Assembly: GCA_008477525.1 (NCBI GenBank)
Contig: SPDT01000003.1
Location: 3,472,001 to 3,536,000 of the forward strand
DNA from: Hypomyces perniciosus
Lineage: Eukaryota > Ascomycota > Sordariomycetes > Hypocreales > Hypocreaceae
Direction of reading: 5' to 3'
DNA: 64,000 nt
Shown here: in pieces, positions 21,430 through 36,400 of the stretch
How positions within the stretch are numbered: position 1 is the first letter of the stretch
Layout: each line of letters begins with the position of its first letter
Notes under the pieces: generated by a model
What the model was told of the DNA's origin: nothing
The model's input: the letters and a program-made list of their open reading frames with translations, nothing else
Databases searched by the model: none
Position numbers and translations under genes: made by a program

Positions 21430-24400
21430 ATGAATTTGGCCATATTCCTGATTGTGGTGTGTTTGCTGTTAATGAGAGACAGGCCTAGTGATACGCCATA
21501 CTCGCTGAAAATATCCTTGGCGATAGTAACAATACGAATGGAGTCGCCACCAAGGTTATAGAAGTTGTCATCCACACTGATCGATTCAGCGGGAAGGTTC
21601 AGCGTTGTTGCCCATTGGGCTCGAATCCAGAACTCGACCTCTGTCTCGCACTCCTTGAATGGCAATCGCTGACCAGTCAGGTAATCCGCAAGATCGATGG
21701 TCGCCACAGTCTGTAGGAGTAGCTTCCTATCAAGCTTGCCGGCGCTGTTGTGAGGCATATGCTCCACAGGAATGATATACTTGGGCACCATATGACTTGG
21801 TAAGACAGTAGCCATATTGGTGGCGAGTTCAGAGAAGTTCTCCTGCATCTTATCATCGGTTTCAGACAGATGAACTTGACCAGATGCACTTTGAGCTTCT
21901 TGCTCACTCGTGAAGCTGACGAAAGCAAGCAGAGACTCCCGGGCATCCCGGTGGGTGATGTCGACAACAGCGTGTTTAATACTAGGCATAATCTTCTTGA
22001 TCTGGTATTCAATCTCACCAAGCTCGATGCGCTGACCACGTATCTTGACCTGTGTATCCTTTCGTCCGCAGTATTCGATCGTTCCATCAAAATTATACCG
22101 GGCGAGATCGCCGGTCTTGTAGAAGCGTCTTAAACCGATATCCATGGCGGGTGGTAGCCAGGCAACATCATCGATAAAGGCACTCTTGGACTTCTCCTTG
22201 TCATTGATATAACCGCGCGCGAGGGCATGGCCTTGTACTAAAAGCTCACCGATGCAACCAATCGGCGCAAGGCGGTTATGATCATCGGGGTCAACAATCC
22301 AGCAGCCATGGGCAAAGCCACGACCAATATTCGTGGCCGAATCATTAGGTGACGAATAGATCCGAACGGAAGAAGCAATGCAGGCCTCGGCTGGGCCGTA
22401 TGCATTGCGGAGGTCCACACAACCATACCAAGTCTCGAGAATTTCCCTTGATGGAGCCTCGCCACCCAAGATAAGTGTCTTCAGCGAAGGCACAGAGTCC
22501 GGGGTCAAGGTCTTGACGAATGTAGGGGTCAGTAGAGCGATATTAACGCGGGCCTCTCTAATAAATGCTGCCGTATTGTGCATACGTTCCGCCTCGGTTG
22601 GTACACAAACAGTAGCACCGGAAATCAGGGCAGCGAAGATTTCGGTGATAGATGCATCAAAGACATAGTTGGCAAACTGGAACCAGCGCGAATTTTCATC
22701 AGTAGCAAACGCGCTACGCTCCCCGATAAGTGAGGATGAAATGGCCTTGTGATCAACAATCACACCCTTGGGCTTGCCAGTAGATCCAGATGTAAAGAGA
22801 ACATAGGCGGCGTTGTCAGGGCCGGGCCTTACGGCAACATGCTGTTGGGAGAAATCTAGACTGGCTAGTTGTGACATTAAGGCTGGCGATAGTTCGATGG
22901 TTTTCCTCGTCATACCTCGGCACTCGGAGGCTGTGGTCGGTGATACAACCAAGTATTGGGCATGGACTTCATTTATCAAGGCCTGGCGTCGACTGCTGGG
23001 GTGTGCAGGATCAAGGGGAATAAAAACACCACCGGCCTTCATGATGCCTAACATAGCCACGATAGCCCAGATTGACTTTTCGAAGCAGAAAGGCACAATT
23101 GCCTCCGGTCGAACTCCCAGTCGACTAAGATAGACAGCAAGTTGAGTTGAAAGGTGGTCGAGCTCACCATAGGTCATTGTACGCTCGGTGGAGTAGATGG
23201 CTTCATGGCCAGGGTTTCGGACAGTCTGTTGAGAAAACAAATCATGGATGCAAGTGTTGGTGGGTTCGAGATCAGCCACATTCCACTGGATTTCCTGCTG
23301 CAGATCCCACGGACCAGCAACAGACAACTTGCCAAGCTGTGTCTCATTCTGAACAAGAAGCTGTTGAGCAACATGGCCAAACTGCTCGGAGATAGCAATA
23401 GACTGGGACTCAGTCACCAAATTCGAGTTGTAAATAAACAGCAGATCGACCTGATCCTCGAAGATCATGATCTGAAGCACAAGAGGGTAGTTGAGGTAAT
23501 TCTGCATGGCGTCCTCGATAGAATGTTCTTCGCCTCCAGGAAGAAGAATCACATTGGTGTTGGTAAGCTCTTCATCTCCAGTTATGATTTGTTGGGCTGG
23601 TTGAATCACTATTAAGCTTGAGAAATCGCAAGCATCTCTGGCATCAGGGCTAAGCGTAGAGATATTCTGCAAGCCGAATTGTTCATATGTAACCATTTCA
23701 GAGGCTTGCGTCTGAATATTCTGGAGGAACTGTGAGAGCGATTGCTGTTGGTCAAGGTGAATTCGAACAGGAACAGTCGCAAGCATAGGACCTGGCATGG
23801 AATCAAGTCCAGGAACCGGTGCATGGCGACCAGAGACGGTCGTACCGAAGCAGATATCATCAGTAGCGCAATACTGGGCAAGAACAATCGCCCAAGCAGC
23901 TCGAATAATGGTTGCCTTTGTAATTGAAGTCTTTGTCGAGCGTGGGAAGTCAAATGACTTGCGTAGTAGTTGAGTCACATTCTTGGGTTTGCTGTTCGAC
24001 ATGCTGATCGTCTCATCGGCAGCCGGGAATGAAGCTCGCTTTGCGTTAACCAGCTGCTCCTTCCAGTACTGGCTCGCAGCAACTTGATCAAGTCCAGTTG
24101 TATATTTGACGAAACGTGAGAACGACTCAAGCTTCGGCATCTCAGTACCTAGGTAAGCAGCATACAGCGTCTGCATAATAAGTGGTTGTGTCCAACCGTC
24201 AAAGACGGAGTGGTGGATATGCCAAACGAAGTACTTGCTGTTGCCATCCTCAACTAGAGCATAGCGGCAAAGGCGGGTTCCATAGCCCATGATGAATGAT
24301 TTGATCGCAAGTTGCATGTACGATCTCATTGAGAGTCCATTGGTAGATTCCCATTGAGAAGAACCAGATTCGCCCTTGATCACTACTTGGATTGATGAGT

Positions 24401-27400
24401 GTTCAATGAGGACTATTGATGTGCGTAGGTTCTGGCAAACATCGACAGTTCGGTCCCAGGCAGCTCTAAACCTATCAATATCAACATGTTCAGGAATGCG
24501 ATACACATGTTTGGCCATGTATGAACCTGGCTGTTTGACCGCAAGAGTCATGAGACCTTCTTGAAGCTTGGTGCATGGGTAAGCATCCTCGATGATCTGG
24601 TTAGGCAACGGCGTGCACTGCGCCTTGATCTCGGAAATGATGGCCTCAACATTACCAGTAAGCATGCTGAAAGGTGCAGCATCAAATGTGTTCTGGACAG
24701 TTCCAATCTTGGCAGAGGCAGCTAGCGATGAGAGGCGTGGATCAGCGAAGATTGAAGCCACTGTCAGCATAATATCATGTTGCTGAGCCAGGGTGATAAG
24801 GTGGATTGCTGAGATCGAATCGCCACCAATTTGAAGGAAGCTGTCATTTTTGCCGATTTCCTCCGGATGTATCTTTAAAATCTGAGCCCATAGATCCCGT
24901 AGCCTATACTCCATTTCTGTGGTTGGCTTAATCTTGTCAGTCTTTCCAAGAGCGAAAAGTGCAAGCTCCTCTGGTGACAAGGCGGTTGCGAGTGCCCGAA
25001 GCTTCTTTCTATCCAGCTTCATTGAAGAAATGAACGGCATGCTCCGCAGAGGTAGGATAAGACTCGGCATCATATAGCCTGGCAAGACCGCCTTCAGGTT
25101 GTCCATAAGGCTTACCATTGAGGCATGGATAGTTTCATTGGGTGCGAGGAGATCATCAGAGAAGTTTGCAGTTTCGTTAGCCACAAACTCATCAGCAAAA
25201 GTGACAAATGCAATAAGCGCAGATCCAGCCTGGCGAGTGATAATGTCAACAGCCGCCTGGTTAATCTCCGAAAATGCCTGCTTAACGTGGTATTCAATCT
25301 CGCCGAGCTCAATACGCTGACCGCGAAGCTTGACTTGAGTATCCTTTCGGCCAATATATTCCATTGATCCGTCCTCGCAATATTTGACCAGATCGCCTGT
25401 TAGATAAAAGCGCTGAGGCGTCCACTCTGTGGTAGCAGATGAAATAGCTGTGAGATTATGGACAAACGATTGGTTTGTTCGGACTGAATCGTTGACATAG
25501 CCGCGGGCCAGAACATGGCCCTGAATTATCAATTCTCCTGTGCATCCGATGGGGGCTAGTTGGTGAGGATTATCGGGTTCAACAATCCAGCAAGCGCTAT
25601 TAAAGCCCTTTCCAATAATCCTGGGCGACTCCTGGCTAGAACTGAAGGTGTGCCAGGTAGCGTAGTTACAAGCCTCGGCTGGTCCATAACCATTGATGAG
25701 TTTAACATTATCGCACCATATTTCCAGAATATCTTTGCCAGCAGGCTCGCCTCCCAGAACCAACGTGTGAAGTTCGGGCACCTCATCTGGTGTAAATGTC
25801 CTGACAAACGATGGCGTTAACATGGCCGTGTTGACTCGAGCGTTCCTCATAAAGGCAGCGGCATCTTGCAAGCGCTCCGTTTCGTTCGGTACACAGATAG
25901 TTCCACCGAAGGCAAGCGAAGCTAGAATCTCGCCTAAGCTTCCATCGAAGATATAGTTAGAGAATTGGAAGACCCTCGATGAGGAGTTCAGCTCGTAGGC
26001 TCTGCCGTATCCAATTGTGCTTGTGGTCAGGGCTCCGTGTTCCATCACAACACCCTTTGGCTTGCCTGTTGATCCAGATGTGAAGAGGATGTAGGCAGCA
26101 TTCTTGTGTCCAGGTTTCCGCAACGGCTTTATCGTTCCGTTGGCAGGATCGGACAGCTGGGATAGGAATGAAGGTGAAAGCTCCACAACGCGTGGTACAA
26201 GATCAACACACAAGGGGACCGCTGACGGTGAAGCGACTACAATCTGAGCATCAACCTCTTCAATCAGGGCCTCGCGACGGTTAGCTGGGTGCGAAGGATC
26301 AAGCGGGACAAACACGCCGCCAGCCTTCAGAATGCCCAGAATAGCGACAATCGTCCACATCGACTTCTCGAAGCAGAAGGGTACAATTGTTTCAGACTGT
26401 ACCCCGACGTGGCAGAGGTGATCGGCTAGGAGGTCAGTCAAGTAGTCAAGTTGCTCGTATGTCATGGAACCTTCGGAAGAAAAGATGGCCTCGTGATCCG
26501 GCATGCGGGAGGCATGCTCAGATATCAAGTCATGGACGCAAGCTTCGATACACTCAGGAGTCTGGTTCCAGTCAATGGCCTTCTGGATATCCCATGAACC
26601 AGCGATGGAAACATCTCCGAGTGGTGTCTCATCTTGCTGAAGAAGCTGTTGAACAACATGATCAAACTGGTGAGATAGGCCTTGAAGCTGATGCTCCGGA
26701 ATGATGTGGGCGTCATAGATAAGGACGAGTTCGACGTGGTCATCAAGTAAATGACACTGGACAACAAGTGGGTAGCTAAAGTAGTTGTCTAGCATCTCCT
26801 CAGCGCCGATATGATCACCAACTGCAGGGACAAGAATAGCATCGTCCGTATCATGTCCTGTGGCACTCATCTGCTGCGCAGGCTGAACGGCCAGCAAGCT
26901 GGTAAAATCGCATGCATCCCTAGCCGTGGTACTAAGTCTAGTAATATTCTGCATACCAAATTGCTCATGGGTGACCATCTCGATGGCTTGTGACTGGATG
27001 CTGTGAAGGAAATCCGATAGAGATTGTTGACGATCGAGCTTGACGCGTACAGGAACAGTAGCGACTGCAAGACCGGGCATGCGTTCCAAGCCTGGTACTG
27101 GTGCATGACGACCTGAGATTGTAGTACCGAAGCAGATGTCATCTGTATCGCTGTATCGCGCCAAGACGATTGCCCATGCAGCTCGAAGGATAGTCGCTTT
27201 TGTGATGGAAGTGTTAGTTGACCGTGGGAACTGGATCGTGGTTCGCGACACACGAGTTTCTTTCTTGACACTGTTTGATCCGGACGGGTCCACCGTTTCA
27301 CTCCCTGAAGGGAATGCGGCACGTTTCGCGTTCTCAAGCTGCTTGGTCCAATACCTAACAGCAGCTTCGTCATCAAGATCCATGATGTACTTGACAAAAC

Positions 27401-30400
27401 CGGAGAACGGCAGCATTGATGGAGCATCAGTTCCTTGATAATAAGCATTGAAGGTGCTCATAATCAGTGGAAGTGTCCATCCATCAAAGATTGTATGATG
27501 AATGTTCCATACGAAGTATATGTCATTGTCTTGTTGGATGAGGGCATATCGGCAAAGAGGTGAGCCATAGTCCATTTCCACGTTCTTGGCGGCCACGATA
27601 AACGACTTCAGGTCACCTTCCACTGATGGCCATTGGATTGGCTCTTGGATAACGGCTTGGATAGGCGTGCCTTCAACCAGGACTATTCTAGTCCGTAAAG
27701 AGCTGCAGGTGTAGAGGGTTTGTTCCCATGCTGCCTTAAAACGGGTTACATCTACATGCGATGCAAGCCGGTAAACGTGTTTGGCAACGTAAGAACCAGG
27801 CTGTTTGACTGCAAGAGTCATCAAACCCTCCTGGAGTCTAGTGCAGGGATAGGCATCCTCGATGATGGCGATTTCTGGTAGTTTGCTCTGGGTTCGAACC
27901 TCGGCAATTATCTTATCCAGGTTATCACTTGGTAACAGACTGAAAGGTTTTGTTTCATAAACCGGGCCAACGTCGCCAATCAGTGCAGCTTCTGCCATCT
28001 GTGAGAGTCGAGGGTCATCGAATATTGTTCCCACAGTTAGACTAATGCCATGCTGTTGAGCCAAGGACACAAGCTGGATAGCACTAATTGAGTCACCACC
28101 AATGCGTAAGAAGCTATCGTTCTTTCCGATATCTTCAGGCTGAAGACCAAGAACCGTAGCCCACAGGTCCCTCAGTTTGAATTCCATGGGAGTGGTTGGT
28201 GCCTCACTCTTGCCGAGGTCAGGCGAGAATCGAAGGCGTTCGTGGGCAGAAATTCCATGAGCTTGGGACACCAGTGCGCGACGGTTCACCTTACCAGAAG
28301 TAGTCTGTTCTGGTTTGCCCTCAAAGATCAGGTATGATGAGGGGATCATGTATGAAGGCAGAATTCTGCCAAGAGAAGAATCCAAGTGCGAAATCAGCTT
28401 TCTGGCGTCCTCGGAAATAGTCTCGACCAGTCGGATTGATGTTAGCTGTTGGGATTCGGGTCCTTCTGTGTACCAAAGGAAGGCCAGGAGGCGATCGTGC
28501 CCGTGCTCATCTTCTGCCTTAACTACGTCCACAATAGCGGCCATGTTCCTTGGCATATACTCGTGGAGGCGTGACTCAATCTCACCAAGTTCCACACGCT
28601 GACCGTGGAGCTTGACTTGCGTGTCCTTACGGCCCATGTAGTCAAATGTGCCATCAGCATTGCGGCGAACCAAGTCACCGGTTCTATAAACCCTCTTGGG
28701 GCCGTTGCCAGGGAGCCAGTCAACGTTCTCCATCCAGTTGGCTGCGACCTCGGGGCTGACATTGAGGTAGCCACGGGCAAGCATAGGGCCTTCAATCAAC
28801 AACTCGCCAATACATCCAACGGGAACAAGCCGTTTGGGGTCATTAACCTCAACTACCCAGAAGGCACTTGATATTGGGCGTCCAAGGTTCGTCGATCGCC
28901 CAGACTTGCCCACAACAGGATTCCAAGCACAAATTGAGGCTTCGGCAGGGCCATAAAGACCATGGAGCTCTACAGAGTCCTTCCAACGATTCGCGCACTT
29001 CTGACTAATGGCCTCACCACCAAGACAAACGACCTTAAGACCAGGCACATCTGTCGGAGATAAGAGGTCAGCTACAGTAGGTGTCAAGAAGACCCAGTTA
29101 GCCTTTGTGGAATTGATGACACCGGCCAGGTCGTTAAGGCGGGCATGGTCTGACGGCACACAAACGGTTGCGCCGCGCATCAGCGAGACGAGGCAGTCTA
29201 GGACACCGACATCGAAGGTATACGCTGAGAACTGGAACACACGAGTGCCAGGCCCAATATTAAGGTCGGCACCATAGGCATCACCTGAAGAACAGAGAGA
29301 ATCATGCTGAATGACCATGCCCTTTGGCTTGCCTGTACTGCCTGATGTGAAGAGGATAACGCTGGCATTGTCAGGTCGGACAGCAGAAGAAACAGGGGCA
29401 AGAGGATCGGAAAGACCATGCAAGAGCGCCTCATCAATAACAAAGACATCAATATCTAGTGCATTGAGTGTGGCCTTGCATGAAGGACTAGCAACAGCTA
29501 GAGTTGCCTTGGTATCTTCAAGGATACCCTGCAAACGAGCGGTTGGTGCGGTAGGGTCAAGCGGAACGAAGGCACCACCAGCCATCTCGATTGCAACCAT
29601 TGTGACAATTGCCCAGGTAGATTTCTGGAAGCAGACCGGAACAAGAGTCTCGGGACCGACTCCGAGTTCCTGCAGCTTCGACGCCAATCGAGAAGCGAAG
29701 ATGCCAAGCTCAGCATAGGTTAGATCACCATCCCAAGACACAATGGCTGGATCCTTGGGACGGATTCGGATTTGCTCCTCGATAAGCCAATGTGTGCAAG
29801 AGTTTGTAGTTGGCTTCAACCGACTTGATTTAATGGCATGCTGGATATCCCAGTCGCTGAGAAGAGAATCATGGCTAAGCGAAGTTTCACTGGCAGCAAG
29901 CAGCTGCTGTGTGACGTGGCCAATGTGATGAGATAGAGCCAGCACTTGGACCTCTGTTAGAAGATCTGGATTGAAGAAGAAGCGCTGGCTAATACTGTCA
30001 TCATAGATGCTGTTGATAATAACGAGAGGGTAGTTGAAATAATTCTGTTGCATCGCTTCCTCTGTGCGAGAGAGTTCAGACTCGCTAGATATAAGAATGC
30101 TATCCTCAGAAACCTCGCCCGAAGAAACTTGAGCAGGCGGCTGGATAACGAGCAAGCTTGAGAAATCGCAAGTATCCTTCGCATCCTGGCTCACCTTGGT
30201 AATATTTTGCAGACCAAATTGTTCGTACGGAACCATAGCCGATGCCTGATTTTGGATATTATGAAGGAATTCGGATATAGTAGTTTGGTTATCAATGTGA
30301 ACACGAACAGGGACCGTAGCGATCATAGGTCCAGGCATTGATTCAAGGCCTGGAACTGGGGCCTGACGACCAGAAACAGTTGTGCCAAAAGTCACGTCAT

Positions 30401-33400
30401 CAGTGTTGCAGTAACGAGCAAGGACGATAGCCCAAGCCGCACGCAATATTGAAGCCTTTGTGATGGACTTTTGCTTAGACTGAGGTGTTTTGATAGTCGC
30501 GTTGAAAACCTGGCTCTGTATCGGCGAACTAGAGGTAGTAGGTTGTCGAGGGGGGAACACAGCTCTCTTGGATCCAGAAAGCTCCTCTCTCCACCATTGA
30601 GCCACTACCTTATTGTCTAGCTCTTGGTTATACTTGATGAAACCGGCATAGGACTGGAGCTGCACATCGGTATTGTGATATAGGTTGTATAATGTGCTGA
30701 AGACAATGCGGATAGTCCATCCGTCGTAAATAGAGTGATGAGCTCCCCAGACGAAGTAATTGTCACCTCTCTCACGTAAAATAGCATACCAGCAAAGTGG
30801 AGAACTATAGCCCATGGTCAGATTTCGTTTCGAGTCCAGAACAGAAGCCAGAGTTTCATTTTCGGTAGAAATCCAATGCTTGTCCCCCTTGATCACCAGT
30901 TGAGTTGAAACGCCGTTCAAGAGCACGATTCTTGTGCGCAAGTTCCCGCAAAGCTCCACGGTCCTGTCCCAGGCCGCGATAAATTGATGGACGTCAACAT
31001 TTCTGCCCAGGCGGTACACATATTTCGCAACATAGGACCCAGGTTGCTTTACTGCTAGAGCTATGAGGCCCTCCTGAAGTGATGTGCAGGGATATGCATC
31101 CTCGATAATATGCTCCCTAGATAGGTCGCACTGAACGCGTACATCGTGGCTTGTGGCTAGGCTGCGAATTGGCTCAGACAAGAGACTGAATGGCTCAACG
31201 AATTCCTGGGTTTCAGTCGCGTCGGCCAGGACAGCCCTCGAGGCTACAGCCAACAGTCTTGGGTCGTCGAACACATCCTTGACAAGAATTGAGATGCCAG
31301 CATCCCGAGCAACGGAAACAAGATAGATGGCTGTGATAGAGTCACCACCAATCTGGAGGAAGCTATCATCTCTTCCAATTGATTCTACTGGGATGCTCAG
31401 GATCTGCGCCCATATTGACTGTATCTGACTTTCCATAGCAGTTTCAGGTGCGCGCTTCTTGGTGCCAAGAAGCGAATATCTTGCCAACTGGTCCGTATCC
31501 ATCTCAGTTGTCAGCCCACATAAGGTCTTTCTATCCAACTTCGTGGATGTAATAGATGGCATGAAGCTGCAAGGAATAAAGAGTGTTGGTATCATGTAAC
31601 GCGGCAGGGTAACGCTGAGCTGGCCGACCATGGCAGTAACGAGGATTTCCACCTCAGGGGTCAAAGGCATAAAAATCTCATCGACGTTAATCTTAACGTT
31701 CGTTGACGCGTTACGAGTGTCATCGTTGAAGCAGAAGTATGAGACAAGGCTTGTACCCTTATCGGTCTTGAACACATCCACTGCAACTTGTCGAACGCCA
31801 TTAAGCGCTTCCCTGACACGATGTTCAACTTCGCCCAACTCTACACGAAGACCGCGAATCTTGACCTGCGTATCCTTTCGAGTAGAGAATTCAATGGTAC
31901 CATCTGGGTTATAGAAACACAAGTCGCCAGACTTGTAGAAGCGATTCCATTGTTGGTGGTTGCGACGAGGAGCCCACTCAGGAAGGGAAGAAACCAAAGA
32001 GGCTTCTGTGCGCTCTGGATCAGCTAAATATTCGCGGAGCAGAGTTGGGCCCTGGATAACAACTTCGCCAAGAGTGCCGACTGGCGCAAGGCGTTGCGGA
32101 TCCTTAGGGTCAACGATCCAACAGAAGCTACCAACTGGTTTGCCGATATTTAGGGGCGAGTCGTCTGGAGACGTCCATTCGTTCAGTGTACTGAACACAC
32201 ACGTCTCGGCAGGACCCCAACCGTTAATAAATCGGAGTCTACCGATCCAAGTGTCAAAGACATCGCGAGGAATTGCCTCACCACACAGGAGAAGAAGTTG
32301 TAAACTTGGGACTTCCTCCGGCTTTAATGTCCGCACAAAAGACGGGGTAAGATATGCCCAATTAACGTTCATTTCGCGGATGAATTCTGATAGACTGTTC
32401 ATACGCATGTCCTCTGAAGGCACACATAGACAAGCGCCGTGGACCAATGGGCCAATTATCTCACCAATGGACAAGTCAAAGACAAAGGCAGCGAACTGTA
32501 ACATCCTGACATCAAATGTAAGGCCAAGCCTCTTGCCAATAGCCTTTTGACTAGTACACGCGGATCCATGCTCCATAACAAGACCTTTGGGAGTGCCCGT
32601 GCTGCCAGAAGTGAACAAAACGTACGCAGCGTTGCGCGGAGAAACATAGGCGCTAATGTTTTGCTCGTAGAGAGCCTCCTGTGAAAGCATAGTGTCAAGA
32701 GATGGCGTCACCTCGAGCACAAATGTAACTAAGCTGGCACAGAGCTCTGTATTTGCTGGCGAGGTTAAGGCAATCTTGGCCTTCGTCTGGTTGACAACTT
32801 GTTGTAACCGGCTCACAGGATGTGAGGAGTCAAGAGGCACCCAGGCGCACCCCATCTTATTGATGGCCAAGATAGATACGAAAAACCAAGCGGACTTCTC
32901 GAAGCACACATGGATAAGCTCACCATTGCTGATTTCGCGTGAGCGAATAATGTGATGAGCCAGACGATTGGCAGCGGCATTTAGTTCAGCGTAGGTAAAG
33001 CTGCCATCCCAAGCCTGGATTGCAAAAGCATCGGGGCGTATTTTGGCTTGTTCCTCAACCAGCTGATGGAAGGTTGATTCAATTATCTCAGTGTCTTCAG
33101 AGTTGAACTCTAGCGACTGTTGCAGATCCCAAGGAGAAGCAATAGAAACATCTCGAAGGGCTACCTCTACCTGAGATACAAGCTGTAGGACGACATGTTC
33201 GAATTGGTGAGACAAGGCACTCATCCGCTGCTCGGACAGAATTTCAGAGTTGTAGATAAGGACGAGGGTGATGAATTCATCATGCAAGAGACCTTGGATG
33301 ACCAGCGGGTAGCTGAAGTAGTTCTGGACAATGTCTTCCTTAGCATTTTGATCTGGTCGAAGATCAGTAATTAGAGCCTCATCCTCAGTGCTATTGCCTG

Positions 33401-36400
33401 TTTGCATCAATGTCTTCATTGGCTGAATGACCAGAAGACTTGAGAAGTCGCAAGCATCCCTAGCATCTGCGCTAAGCCTAGCGATGTTCTGCAAGCCAAA
33501 CTGTTCATAAGCCACCATCTCAGCCGCCTGGCCCTGAACATCCTGGAGGAACCCAGAAACAGACTTTTCATGGTTAACGCGGACCCGCACGGGCACAGTA
33601 GCAATTACAGGGCCTGGCATATCAACCAATCCTGACACTGGTGCTTGACGACCTGAAATCGTTGCGCCGAAGGTCACATCGTTGGTATCACAATAGTGAG
33701 CTAACACGATTGCCCAAGCGGCGCGAAGGATAGTTGCCTTTGTGATACTGGTATCTATCGATTCAGGGAGCTTGATCAGTCTCTCCACCACACGAGTTCC
33801 ATCGGATATGGAGCTGCTTGCGACAGTGGAAGTTGGGAAACTGGTTCTCTTTGCTTCGTGAAGCTGTGATTTCCAGTAGGTTACTGTAGCCTCATGATCA
33901 AGTGCCATGGTGTACTGAATAAATCTCGAATAAGGCTGAACAGCGGCGACCTCACGTCCTCGGTAGCAGCTGTGTAGAACATCGAAAACGATTCGAGTGG
34001 TCCATCCGTCAAATACAGCGTGGTGAATTGTCCAGACGAAGTGGACATCACCATTGTCTTCCTCGGTAAGTGCATACCGACAAAGGCGTGAACCGTAGCC
34101 CATCTCCATCTGTTGCGTGACACTTAAATATGACATCAAGTTCATTCCGTACGTTGGCTCCCATGAAATATCTCCCTTCACTACTGCCTGGATACACAGG
34201 TCACCGGCGAGGATAATTCTTGTTCGCAAGTTAGCACAGATTTCAACTGTTCGTTCCCAAGCTGCCTTGAATTTGGTAACGTCCACGTGGGCCGGAAGGC
34301 GATATAGGTTCTTCGCGATATATGAACCAGGTTGCTTGACAGCCAAAGCCATGAGGCCTTCCTGGAGCTTAGAGCAAGGATATGCGTCTTCGATCTCCAT
34401 ATCGTCCAATGTGTCAAATCTTTCCCTTCCAGAGTCGCTAGAGATCAGGCCCAACTGATTCTTCTCGAGCAAACTGAACGGCGCGATTGTACTGATTTCT
34501 TCCACATCCTCATCTATCTCGGTTGCCTTGGCAGCTATGCAGAATAGTCGAGGATCGTCAAAGATATCATTGACTGTAAGTTTAATGCTAAGCTCGCGAG
34601 CAGAAGAAACGAGGCGGATAGCAGCAATGGAGTCACCACCGATTCTGAGGAAGCTATCATCTCGGCCAATTGAGTCCGCTGAAATACCTAAAACTTCAGC
34701 CCAGAGCTGCTGCAGGCGACGCTCCATTTCGGTCTCTGGGGCACGTTTGTTGCCCCCAACCAATGAATATTGCTTCAGCTCGTGTTGTTCAAGCGTGACA
34801 GTCATGCGTAACAACAGTTTTCGGTCCAATTTCGCTGAAGTCAACATTGGCATCAGCTTACAGGGAACAAAGAGTGTCGGCACCATGTATGACGGCAAGA
34901 CGACGCTCAGATTACCTAGCAAGCTATTGACCTGGATTGCCATGTCATCTGTGAGAGGTAGGAACAAATCCTGTCTGCTCAAATCAGCAGTCAGGGAAGC
35001 AGGCAGCGTATCACTACTAAAGCAGAGATACGCCACCAGGTTTGAGCCGGCTGGAGTCTCAAAGACATCCACAGCAACTTGGCGAACACCATCGAGGTTC
35101 TTCTGGATATGGTGTTCCACTTCCCCAAGTTCTACACGGAGACCACGAATCTTGACCTGCGTATCCTTGCGGCTAGAGTATTGGATAGTTCCATCTGGGT
35201 TTAGAAGGCCTAGATCGCCAGTTCGATAGAACCGATTCCACTGCGTCAAGTCGGAATGAGGGGCCCAACTGGGTAGAGATGTAACCACAGCAGCTTGGGT
35301 TTTAATAGGATCCGCGAGATACTCACGAAGCAAGCTAGGTCCCTGAATAACAATTTCGCCAAGGCATCCCATAGGAGCAAGACGCTGTGGATTTTCTGGG
35401 TCAACAATCCAGCAGTAGCCACCAACATTCCGGCCGATTGTTAAAGGTGACTCATCTGGAGATTTCCATTCATGTACAGAGCTGCAGACACATGCTTCTG
35501 TTGGCCCCCATGCGTTTATAAGTCGTACCTTGCCAAACCAAGTCTGCATAACATCTCGTGTCGGTGCTTCACCGCATAGGATCAGAAGCTCTAGGCTAGG
35601 GACATCCTCTGGTCGGAGGGTTCGTGCGAGAGTGGGAGTCAGGGCACTCGAGGTAACACCCGCCTTGCAAATATACTCAGCCAATGCGTTCATTTGGTCA
35701 TCCCAAGATGGGATACACGTAGATGCACCAGAAAGCAAGGGGGCTAGAATCTCGAAAACAGAGGCGTCGAAAACGAAGGAGGCAAACTGGAGCATCTTAA
35801 CATTTGGAGTGAAGTCAAGTCTCCGAGCAAAAGCCGTCTGGGCCGTGCAAAGAGATCCATGTTCGATGACAACACCCTTAGGAGTACCTGTTGTTCCAGA
35901 AGTAAACAGAACATATGCAGGGTCGTGCGACGAGACAGACACAGTAGGTTTATGATTGTATGAATCCACATTCGCCAATTCCGCATCCAAGGCCGGGGTT
36001 ACTTCGAGAATGTCAGGTGCCAAATCGGCACACTTCGCCGCGTTCGTTGGAGATGTGAGGATTAACCTTGCACCTGTCTGGCCAACGATTTGTTGGTGGC
36101 GTTGGGTAGGGTGAGATGGATCAAGAGGTGACCAAGCTGCACCAGCCTTGTTCAAAGCCAAAATAGCAATGACATACCAAGCAGACTTCTCTAAGCTCAC
36201 ATGAACTATCTCACCAACCTTGATATGGAAAGTGTTGATGAGGTAGTTGGCAAGTCTGTTTGTAGAACGATCAAGCTCACCGTATGTAAAACTAGCATCC
36301 CATCCGTGAACAGCGGGTGTTTCGGGGTGCTTCCTGGCCCATTTCTCAATGAGCGACTGGATACAATCGTCAATAACATCGAGATGGACGGCATTGTTTG

